The notes beneath the pieces were generated by a model. That model was not told the origin of the DNA and searched no databases. It saw nothing but the letters and a program-made list of their open reading frames with translations. 12,914 bases of DNA from Thermoplasmata archaeon (lineage in GTDB: Archaea > Thermoplasmatota > Thermoplasmata > Thermoplasmatales > Aciduliprofundaceae), in NCBI GenBank assembly GCA_021163705.1, contig JAGGTO010000039.1:1-12914 (forward strand), in the 5' to 3' direction. Positions 1-5,923 of the stretch are shown piece by piece (positions within the stretch are counted from its first letter, which is position 1; each line of letters opens with the position of its first letter). The position numbers and the translations under genes were made by a program.

Positions 1-50
1 ATGTTACTGGGGCCATGATACCTGTGGATGGGGGATTTCTTTCCTCCTGA
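1..50 (+). CDS. C-terminal end of a short-chain dehydrogenase/reductase (partial)
   Basis: The frame starting at base 3 reads VTGAMIPVDGGFLSS and stops with TGA at 48-50. This matches the closing segment of short-chain dehydrogenase/reductases (family pattern I/V-TG-x-x-I-x-VDGG), where it lies near the cofactor and the tetramer interface. Only about 15 residues are present and the rest lies upstream of the window, so the substrate cannot be guessed. The stop is only 9 bases before the Nudix start, so the two genes are probably cotranscribed. Confidence 0.75.
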   Translation, partial: VTGAMIPVDGGFLSS

Positions 51-59
51 GGGCTTGGG

Positions 60-521
60 ATGATAGAGGCAGTCATAGTTCACATAATTCGAGATGGCAA
101 AATTCTTCTCAACTATAAAAAGAGAGGCCATGGAAAAGGAAAGTGGAATGGATTTGGAGGTAAGATTGAAAAGGGAGAAACACCTGAGGAATGTGCATAC
201 CGAGAGACAATGGAAGAGGGTGAGGTTAAGTTAAAATCTCTTCATCATATGGGAAAAATAGAGTTTTACAATGTCAATGGGGAAGATTGGCTCGTCCATG
301 TGTTCCGAGGGGAGATAGATGGAGAGCCTAGAGAGAGTGAGGAATCTATTCCAAGATGGTTTTCAATAGGGGAGATACCCTATGAGAATATGTGGGAAGA
401 TGATAGGTACTGGCTCCCGCTACTTCTCAATCACCTGCGATTCCATGCCAAATTCTATTTCTCTGGAGAAAGGATGAAGAGATTCAAGATTGAAGCGTGG
501 AAAGATTCTCCTCCTCAATGA
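60..521 (+). CDS. MTH1-like Nudix hydrolase (oxidised purine dNTP diphosphatase)
   Basis: A 153-residue protein, about the size of human MTH1 (NUDT1). It is predicted to hydrolyse oxidised purine nucleoside triphosphates such as 8-oxo-dGTP to the monophosphate, cleaning the nucleotide pool in the cytoplasm. The Nudix box runs from G34 to V56, with E40, R48-E49 and the metal-binding E52-E53 in place. The box Gly at position 55 is Glu and the hydrophobic position 50 is Thr. Outside the box it follows MTH1 closely: WNGFGG at 29-34 (N30 matching MTH1 Asn33), VHVF at 79-82, and MWEDD at 111-115, matching MTH1 MWPDD with its base-reading Trp117, Asp119 and Asp120. The ATG follows GAGG at 49-52 and lies 9 bases after the upstream stop. 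The 3' end overlaps the convergent racemase gene by 38 bases. Substrate is inferred from these residues and not proven. Confidence 0.9.
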   Translation: MIEAVIVHIIRDGKILLNYKKRGHGKGKWNGFGGKIEKGETPEECAYRETMEEGEVKLKSLHHMGKIEFYNVNGEDWLVHVFRGEIDGEPRESEESIPRWFSIGEIPYENMWEDDRYWLPLLLNHLRFHAKFYFSGERMKRFKIEAWKDSPPQ

Positions 522-1167
522 GGGCCCTAACATGTATTTCGGAAGAATCAAGAACAGGAATTGAAACATCTCCCTCTTTAACAAGAAGTGGTATTTCGGT
601 ACAGTCAAGTATGACTCCATCTACCTGAGATGCATATTTCTCAATGAGGCCAATCATAAATTTTTTGCTTTTAAGATTGTGGAATGTGAGTTCTTCTTTT
701 ATTATTCTATCCACCGCCTCTCTTTCATTCGGAGAAGGTATTATCGTGTCTATTCCTATCTCTCTCAGAGTTTCTCGATAAAAATCTTCCTCCATGGTGA
801 TTTTTGTTCCTAAGAGAAGGAGCTTTTTCATATTTCTTTTTATAGCCTCTCTTCCAACGGCCTCTATTATGCTTACCATTCTTGCCTTTACTTTTCTCTG
901 CAAACTGGGGAATACCTTATGGGGTGTGTTGGCCGCAATACCTATTACTTCAGCGCCCGCATTCACAAGGGAATTGGCAGCATTCAGGAGAATCTTTTCT
1001 CTCTTTTCCCAATTCCCCTCTACAAACTCTTTAAAATTCAGGCTGTAGATGACGATTTCGGGATAAAAATTTGGAGGAAAAATTCTCTGAGATATTTCAA
1101 TGAATTTCTCATAGTAATAGAGGGTGGATTGTGGGCTTAGACCGCCTATGATTCCTATCCTTTTCAT
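484..1167 (-). CDS. Aspartate/glutamate racemase family protein (YgeA-like), first catalytic position altered
   Basis: A 227-residue protein of the Asp/Glu racemase superfamily, closest in layout to E. coli YgeA (about 230 residues). It has the N-terminal phosphate/substrate loop IGIIGGLSPQST (4-15), LLGTKITMEEDFYRETL (118-134), the second catalytic segment DCTEIPLLV (188-196, Cys189) and PVLDSSEIH near the C-terminus. PLP-independent racemases use a Cys pair, and YgeA, as I recall, uses a Thr83/Cys197 pair. Here the equivalent first position is Ala79 in AANTPH, so the two-base mechanism looks incomplete. It may be a one-sided epimerase/racemase variant, a lyase-like relative, or use another residue. 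The ATG at 1167 lies about 27 bases from a TATA-like box, suggesting a leaderless mRNA. It is convergent with the Nudix gene, and the overlap of 38 bases is real coding on both strands. Confidence 0.85.
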   Translation of the reverse strand: MKRIGIIGGLSPQSTLYYYEKFIEISQRIFPPNFYPEIVIYSLNFKEFVEGNWEKREKILLNAANSLVNAGAEVIGIAANTPHKVFPSLQRKVKARMVSIIEAVGREAIKRNMKKLLLLGTKITMEEDFYRETLREIGIDTIIPSPNEREAVDRIIKEELTFHNLKSKKFMIGLIEKYASQVDGVILDCTEIPLLVKEGDVSIPVLDSSEIHVRALIEEENLSTLQS

Positions 1168-1187
1168 GGAAGCTTAATCAGAGCAAA

Positions 1188-1200
1188 GATAATTAAATTT
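1188..1200 (-). promoter_or_regulatory. TATA-like promoter element of the racemase gene
   Basis: On the minus strand this reads AAATTTAATTATC. The TTTAATTA core is centred about 27 bases before the ATG at 1167, the distance expected when transcription starts at or next to the start codon. No Shine-Dalgarno is visible between box and ATG. Inferred from position and composition only. Confidence 0.5.
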
Positions 1201-1206
1201 TCTGCT

Positions 1207-1221
1207 CAAAATCTTTTTATT
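1207..1221 (+). promoter_or_regulatory. TATA/BRE-like promoter element of the signal peptidase gene
   Basis: CAAAATCTTTTTATT, an A-run (BRE-like) followed by a T-rich TATA-like stretch centred about 30 bases before the ATG at 1247. The identical 15 bases occur at 9703-9717 before the candidate small RNA, and a close relative precedes cdc6. The recurrence supports a promoter reading. Confidence 0.55.
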
Positions 1222-1246
1222 GTTCCTCTCCTTATTCCCTCTGCCA

Positions 1247-2074
1247 ATGAAAGATGAGAACAGAGAACTGATTAAAGATTCGGTTAAGGATATAATAATC
1301 TCGGTCATTGTTGTGGCAATCATTTTTCTATCATTATATGGCTATACCCAGAACTGGCCTCCAATAGTTATAGTTGAATCTGGAAGCATGCAGCATGGCT
1401 CACTTTCCCATATTGGGACCATTGATACGGGGGATGTCATACTCGTGAAAAAGATTTACTCGGAAGATTCTGTGATAAGCTATGTGGAAGGTCGTTTAAA
1501 TGGATATAAGAAATATGGGGACTATGGGGATGTGATAATTTATGAGTATAATGGAAAGCTAATTATTCACCGCGCAATAGTCTATCTCATGCGGGATGGT
1601 GATCATTGGAAAATAAGGGGATTTGAAAATGGCAAGTACCCCTCATGGCTAATTGTAACATCCTCCAAAATAGAGATAAAGGATGCAGAATATGCACATA
1701 AAAGTATAATAATTAATTTAACCTTATTGGATCCCCGGAGAGTGGGAGATGAGGGCTTTATAACAATGGGTGATCATAATCTCGCAAAATACGGCTCATA
1801 TGCCTATGATCAGAATAGCGAGAGATTCATAGCCATATGCCCGAAACTTGTGAATTACAGTATGATCAAGGGGGTTGCCCGTGGAGAGATACCCTGGTTT
1901 GGTGCTCTAAAGCTATATTTAACACATACCAATTTGGAGGAGATACCTGCAAACACAAAAAGAAATCTTGGGATTTCACTCCTCGTGATATTCGTGGGAT
2001 CATTTCTTGCGGATTATACGATCTCCAAAAGGGATAAAATAAGAGAGAGAATGAGAAAATTCCTAAACCATTAA
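1247..2074 (+). CDS. Signal peptidase I, archaeal/ER type
   Basis: A 275-residue membrane serine protease that removes signal peptides from secreted preproteins on the outer face of the membrane. A transmembrane helix (about 14-33) is followed by the catalytic box SGSM (Ser47), GDVILV (62-67), the segment GDVIIYEYNGKLIIHRAI with the His108 that replaces the bacterial general-base Lys, and GFITMGDHN...YD (170-188) with Asp176 and Asp188. IKGVARGEIPWFG (207-219) is the conserved closing box. A second hydrophobic segment (about 242-257) near the end gives a C-terminal anchor. The frame is open upstream to a TTG at 1220, but ATG 1247 is preferred because it begins the usual short charged N-terminus and suits the upstream promoter. 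The stop overlaps the convergent cdc6 stop (TTAA, 2071-2074). Confidence 0.92.
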   Translation: MKDENRELIKDSVKDIIISVIVVAIIFLSLYGYTQNWPPIVIVESGSMQHGSLSHIGTIDTGDVILVKKIYSEDSVISYVEGRLNGYKKYGDYGDVIIYEYNGKLIIHRAIVYLMRDGDHWKIRGFENGKYPSWLIVTSSKIEIKDAEYAHKSIIINLTLLDPRRVGDEGFITMGDHNLAKYGSYAYDQNSERFIAICPKLVNYSMIKGVARGEIPWFGALKLYLTHTNLEEIPANTKRNLGISLLVIFVGSFLADYTISKRDKIRERMRKFLNH

Positions 2075-3321
2075 AAGAATAGCTTTTTCTGAGAGCTCAG
2101 CTTCACATTATTCAAATCCATGAGAAACTCATCCTCAAGCAGTATTTTTTTTACTTCTATGACAGGCAATCCAAGCTCCACAACCTTAGTCCTTCCATAT
2201 CTGCCAAAAGATTTTACCTTGGCATTAATTAATCCGAGCATGTCCATTTCGGAGATAAGGTCTGATATTCTTCTCTGCGTTAGTGGCTGGATGCCTATTC
2301 TCCGTGATAGATTCTTGTATATCTGGTATATTTCTCCAGTTGTTAAAGAACTTCTTCCGGCCTCGTCACTTAGAGAGACTGCAAGTAAAATAATTTTAGA
2401 GTGAAGTGGCAATGTTCTTATGGCTTCGCTTACACAATCCATCTCAATTTTATTTTTCGCAAGATACACATGCCTTTCCTCTACCCTTTCTGCACCCTCT
2501 CTTTCTGCCATCTCTACCGAGATTCGAAGAAGTTCTATGGCTCTTCTTGCATCCCCATGCTCTCGAGCTGCTATGGCAGCACATGTACTTATTACCTCCT
2601 GGCTAACAACGCCATCCTTCACTGCAATTTTTACCCTTTCTTCTAAAATGTCCTCAAGCTGATAGGCATTGTAAGGTGGAAATATGAGCTTCTCCTGTGT
2701 TAAACGACTTTTAACCCTAGGATCCAGCAAATCTGTGAATTTTAACTCATTTGAGATTCCTATCACGCTCAATCTCGAATTTTTCATCTCAGAATCGAGA
2801 AGAAGAAGCTGGTAAAGAATATCATCACCACTTTTTGCCACAAGCTTATCCACCTCATCCAGTACAACGATAACTATGCCGTTCCAATCATCAATTTTTT
2901 CTTTTACCGTTGTGAATACCTTATCCAGAGGCCATCCTGTGAATGGTATTTTCTCATCCCATTCTTCAATAAAATAATTTCCAAGATTCTGGAGAACTGA
3001 ATAGGGTGTATCAACAGTTTCACAGTTTATGTATATATATTCCACATTTCTGCGGGCATAAACCTCCCTCGCATGCATCAGTTCTCTTCCAACATATCTA
3101 ACTACTGCAGTCTTTCCAGTTCCAGTTTTTCCGTAGATAAGAATGTTTGACGGCTTCTCTCCTTTAAGAGCAGTTACCAGAATTTCAGCAAGCTTGTCTA
3201 TTTCACTCTCCCGGTGGGGTAAATTCTCAGGGAGATAATCTGGATATAGTGCCTCCCTATTACCCTTAAACAGACTTACCTTCCGCATGTGTTTCTCAAA
3301 TATATTCCCCGTCTCCCTCAT
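2071..3321 (-). CDS. cdc6: Orc1/Cdc6-type replication initiator ATPase
   Basis: A 416-residue archaeal origin-binding AAA+ protein that recognises origin boxes and helps load the MCM helicase. Visible motifs are Walker A GKTGTGKT (64-71), Walker B VVLDEVDKL (152-160), sensor 1 at Asn191 in GISNEL, the arginine-finger region DPRVKSRL (200-207), and sensor 2 GDARRAIELLR (256-266). The C-terminal part (about 300-390) is the winged-helix DNA-binding domain, with TTGEIY and RRISDLISEMDMLGLI segments. Length is normal for the family. The last residues, SSQKKLFF, resemble a shortened PCNA-binding motif. The ATG at 3321 follows GGGTGGAAAT, a weak Shine-Dalgarno-like stretch, with a short leader after the promoter at 3359-3372. 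The candidate origin lies just upstream, as is common for archaeal cdc6 genes. Confidence 0.95.
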   Translation of the reverse strand: MRETGNIFEKHMRKVSLFKGNREALYPDYLPENLPHRESEIDKLAEILVTALKGEKPSNILIYGKTGTGKTAVVRYVGRELMHAREVYARRNVEYIYINCETVDTPYSVLQNLGNYFIEEWDEKIPFTGWPLDKVFTTVKEKIDDWNGIVIVVLDEVDKLVAKSGDDILYQLLLLDSEMKNSRLSVIGISNELKFTDLLDPRVKSRLTQEKLIFPPYNAYQLEDILEERVKIAVKDGVVSQEVISTCAAIAAREHGDARRAIELLRISVEMAEREGAERVEERHVYLAKNKIEMDCVSEAIRTLPLHSKIILLAVSLSDEAGRSSLTTGEIYQIYKNLSRRIGIQPLTQRRISDLISEMDMLGLINAKVKSFGRYGRTKVVELGLPVIEVKKILLEDEFLMDLNNVKLSSQKKLFF

Positions 3322-3358
3322 ATTTCCACCCGAAGCAAAGGTAGGTATGTATTGGAAG

Positions 3359-3372
3359 TTAAAAAAGATTTT
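3359..3372 (-). promoter_or_regulatory. Promoter-like element of cdc6, also T-run terminator of hflX
   Basis: On the minus strand, AAAATCTTTTTTAA, a variant of the element at 1207-1221 and 9703-9717. It is centred about 41-44 bases before the cdc6 ATG, which leaves a leader of about 12-15 bases containing GGTGGA. A second AATCTTTTT lies just upstream on the same strand (3379-3387). Both T-runs follow the hflX stop, so they could also end hflX transcripts. Confidence 0.45.
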
Positions 3373-3436
3373 TTTATCAAAAAGATTACCAAAATGCTTA
3401 TATTTCCGTCAACCCCCCATCGTTTCCTGTGGAAAC
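3359..3436. other. Candidate replication origin: AT-rich tract plus ORB-like box
   Basis: Bases 3359-3405 are strongly AT-rich (runs of A and T), a candidate unwinding element. Next to them, 3411-3436 on the minus strand contains the dyad GTTTCC-ACA-GGAAAC followed by GAT and a run of six G then TT. Archaeal origin recognition boxes have this layout: a TTCCAGTGGAAAC-like dyad followed at once by a G-rich string that gives direction. The box is inside the 3' end of hflX, and cdc6 starts 38 bases beyond the AT tract. A weaker possible partner, GGGTGGAAATATGAGGG, lies on the same strand at 3315-3331 across the cdc6 start. That archaeal origins sit beside cdc6 is established. That this one works is inference. 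Confidence 0.55.
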
Positions 3437-4615
3437 TCTACCGATGAGAGCTTTCAATCCTTGCAGCTTGTTGCTTGGAAATTCAAATTCTATGCATAAC
3501 TCTTCTCCTGCATCCAGTCTCTCTATTTTCCCATATCTTTCTATAAACTTTAAAACATCTTTTCTTGTGGGTGATATCCTGACTCTGTATCTTTTGACAC
3601 CTGTCTCCAGTTTAATTCTTGTTAGAAGCTCCTCCAGACCTTCCCCCATTTTCGCAGAAATAAGCACAGGTTCAGCTACTACCCTAACCATCTCTTTCTT
3701 CCTCTCCAAATTCTCTGCTATATCTATCTTGTTTATTACAGGTACAATTTTTCCTCTAACCTTGGGAGAGATTATATCCAGCACAAGATTCATCTTTCTT
3801 TCAAGGATAGGGGGAGGATCGCATCCATCTAAAAGCAGGAGCACAATATCCGCGTTGTAAATTTCTTCAAGCGTAGGCTCAAAGGCCTTTATTAACCAGG
3901 GAGGCATGTCTTCAACAAAACCCACAGTATCTGTGATCAATATTTTCTCCTTTCCTACCCGCGAGGTTCTTGTGCTCAGAGTTGAGAACATTCTCTCTTC
4001 AATTATAACATTCTTGCCACTCAAAGCCTTTAAAAGAGTGCTCTTTCCACTGTTGGTATATCCTGCTATTCCAACGAGTATATAGCCTGCCTCCCTTCTT
4101 AACTTTCTCCTCTCCTCTCTGTGAATCTTTATTTTCTCTATTTCCTTTCTTATTCTCGCCATCTTTCTTCTTATCATCTCGTAATAATCTGCCACTTCAT
4201 ATTCACCACCACCCATCCATCCAGGATGCTCTCCCACCCTTACCTGATGCACAATTTCCCGTAGATGAGGAATTTCATACTGCAATCTTGCATATTCTAC
4301 CTGGAGCATCGCATCCCTGCTCTTTGCCCTATCTGCAAATATGTCTATTATTAGTCTAACCTTATCATCCACCTCTATCCCCAGTTCCTTTTCCAGGTTA
4401 TACCATTGAGATGATTTGAGTATCCCCTCAATTATAATCTTCTTTGCAGAGAGCTCCTTAGCCCTGCTTTTTAACTCCTCCAGTTTTCCTCTCGTAACAA
4501 AATATTTCGGATTTCTCTTCTCTCCTATGAAAATGGAGGTTAGAATCTCATAACCCAGCGATTTCACAAGCTGCAGAAATTCTTCATTAACATATCCTAC
4601 AATCACCCCATACAT
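3398..4615 (-). CDS. hflX: GTPase HflX
   Basis: A 405-residue ribosome-associated GTPase of the OBG-HflX family, which in other organisms binds the large subunit and can split stalled ribosomes. The N-terminal HflX domain (about 1-135) ends in GWMGGGEYE (132-140), followed by a charged helical linker (about 145-175). The G domain shows G1 GYTNSGKST (185-193), a switch/G2 region FSTLSTRTSRV (210-220), G3 DTVGF (229-233), G4 NKID (295-298) and G5 SAK (320-322). The ATG at 4615 is 13 bases inside the folC reading frame, so the two genes overlap and are probably translated from one mRNA. Its last codons contain the ORB-like box. The length is close to the usual 370-430 residues. Confidence 0.93.
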   Translation of the reverse strand: MYGVIVGYVNEEFLQLVKSLGYEILTSIFIGEKRNPKYFVTRGKLEELKSRAKELSAKKIIIEGILKSSQWYNLEKELGIEVDDKVRLIIDIFADRAKSRDAMLQVEYARLQYEIPHLREIVHQVRVGEHPGWMGGGEYEVADYYEMIRRKMARIRKEIEKIKIHREERRKLRREAGYILVGIAGYTNSGKSTLLKALSGKNVIIEERMFSTLSTRTSRVGKEKILITDTVGFVEDMPPWLIKAFEPTLEEIYNADIVLLLLDGCDPPPILERKMNLVLDIISPKVRGKIVPVINKIDIAENLERKKEMVRVVAEPVLISAKMGEGLEELLTRIKLETGVKRYRVRISPTRKDVLKFIERYGKIERLDAGEELCIEFEFPSNKLQGLKALIGRVSTGNDGGLTEI

Positions 4616-5865
4616 TTTTCCAGATCCCCCAGAAGATATATTGAACCTGTGGCTATGGTATTTTCCCCTCTTTCAATACAGTAATTAAGAGCCTCACAGG
4701 GATCCCTTATTTTCCTTACTTCTGAGAAATATTTATGGGCAACCCTTGCAATGTCTTCCAGGGAGGCTCTTCTTTTCTCATAGCTTATCTCCGTCACAAT
4801 TATTCTGTCGCTCACCTCCCCTATTTTTTTCAAAACAGAATCCATATCCTTATCGGATAACATTGAAAAAAGGAAAAGAGGATTTTTTATTTTGAGGACC
4901 TTGATGGTTTCCACGAGTCTCTCCATTGCAGATGGATTATGGGCAGAATCAAATATGAGAAGAGGATCCCTTCTCTTTATCTCGAATCTGCCTTTCCATT
5001 TTGCATTTTTTAACCCCTCCTCAATGTCCCTCTTTGTTATGCTGTAATTCTCCTCCAGAAGCTCAGCTATTCTTAGGGCTACCGCCGCATTTGTGAGCTG
5101 GTGGATTCCAGTCAAGGGAATTTGAATTTTATACTCTCTCACAGGAGAGAGGGTCTTAAAATTAAGACCCTCTATGCTTATCTTTACATCCTCAAATTTA
5201 AATTCTTCATGGATGTTATGGTAGGGGGCATGTTTTCTCTCTGCAATCTCCCTTATTATCCTATTTGCATTTATCTTTCTCTCTCCCACAACCACAGGCA
5301 CATTGGGTTTTATTATCCCAGCCTTCTCCCTTGCAATATCCTCTATCGTATTTCCTAAAGTTTTCGTATGTTCAAGATCCACTGTTACTATGCCAGCTAC
5401 CTCAGGTATGATTATATTTGTGGCGTCAAGCCTGCCTCCCAAGCCCACCTCCACTACGGCAAAATCCACATTCATATCACGAAAATATTTGAAGGCAAGA
5501 GCTGTGGTCACCTCAAAAAATGTGGGATTTCTATTCTCCTTCGCTAATTTCTCAATTTTTTCTTTCCATTCTCTTATGAAATTTATCACATAATCCAGCG
5601 GGATTTCTTCATCATCCACAACTATTCTTTCGGTATATCTGGAGATATGTGGCGAGGTGTATAGAGCAGTACTATATTTTCTCTTGAGTATTGAGTAAAC
5701 AAAGGCACATACAGAGCCCTTTCCGTTTGTTCCTGTAACATGCACGCTCTTAAAATAATTTTGAGGCTCTCCAAGTTCCCTGGCAAGCTCTCTCATCACG
5801 CTGAGATCCATCTTCATTCCAAATCTTCGAAGATTGTAGATATATTCTATCTCCGGCGGCTCCAC
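4603..5865 (-). CDS. folC: Folylpolyglutamate synthase/dihydrofolate synthase family ligase
   Basis: A 420-residue Mur-ligase-family enzyme. FolC uses ATP to join glutamate to pteroate or to tetrahydrofolate-type cofactors. In archaea the real substrate may be a modified pterin. Key motifs are the P-loop VTGTNGKGSVCAF (43-55), LYTSPHISRYTERI (68-81), the metal/ATP region VVEVGLGGRLDATN, HTKTLG, and FDSAHNPSAMERL in the C-terminal ligand-binding domain. The start is GTG at 5865. It is needed to keep the conserved N-terminal YIYNLRRFGMKM helix, and no ATG is available upstream. A TTTAAATA box on the minus strand is centred about 25 bases before it, indicating a leaderless transcript. The gene overlaps hflX by 13 bases and leads that pair. 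Confidence 0.9.
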   Translation of the reverse strand: MEPPEIEYIYNLRRFGMKMDLSVMRELARELGEPQNYFKSVHVTGTNGKGSVCAFVYSILKRKYSTALYTSPHISRYTERIVVDDEEIPLDYVINFIREWKEKIEKLAKENRNPTFFEVTTALAFKYFRDMNVDFAVVEVGLGGRLDATNIIIPEVAGIVTVDLEHTKTLGNTIEDIAREKAGIIKPNVPVVVGERKINANRIIREIAERKHAPYHNIHEEFKFEDVKISIEGLNFKTLSPVREYKIQIPLTGIHQLTNAAVALRIAELLEENYSITKRDIEEGLKNAKWKGRFEIKRRDPLLIFDSAHNPSAMERLVETIKVLKIKNPLFLFSMLSDKDMDSVLKKIGEVSDRIIVTEISYEKRRASLEDIARVAHKYFSEVRKIRDPCEALNYCIERGENTIATGSIYLLGDLEKCMG

Positions 5866-5886
5866 GATGATGGTAAATGTGCCAGC

Positions 5887-5894
5887 TATTTAAA
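5887..5894. promoter_or_regulatory. TATA box, possibly shared by folC (-) and the MFS gene (+)
   Basis: TATTTAAA on the plus strand, TTTAAATA on the minus. It is centred about 25 bases from the folC GTG, the ideal leaderless spacing. The same near-symmetric box is about 33 bases from the MFS ATG, which would leave a leader of 5-8 bases. A clear separate box for the MFS gene is not seen in the 58-base divergent gap. Confidence 0.6.
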
Positions 5895-5912
5895 CCCTTT
5901 GTGAACCCTTTG
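5893..5912 (+). repeat. Tandem 9-base direct repeat in the folC/MFS divergent gap
   Basis: AACCCTTTG occurs at 5893-5901 and again at 5904-5912. The copies start 11 bases apart, about one helical turn, so a regulator would meet both on the same face of the DNA. The pair abuts the TATA box and lies just before the MFS start. Possible operator; the bound protein is unknown. Confidence 0.45.
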
Positions 5913-5923
5913 AAAAATCTGCC

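Noticed and set aside
794..1140. Plus-strand ORFs opposite the racemase gene
   Set aside because: Low-complexity, antisense to a well-supported gene; no family resemblance, start signal or promoter.
1220..1246. Upstream TTG start for the signal peptidase gene
   Set aside because: It lies inside the promoter-like element and adds a residue stretch (FLSLFPLP) unlike signal peptidase N-termini. ATG 1247 is the better start.
3429..3860. 143-codon plus-strand ORF opposite hflX
   Set aside because: Ser/Ile/Leu-rich antisense shadow of a clear GTPase gene, with no SD or recognisable domain.
5101..5593. Plus-strand ORFs opposite folC
   Set aside because: Antisense to a complete folC frame with all motifs; composition is typical of shadow frames.
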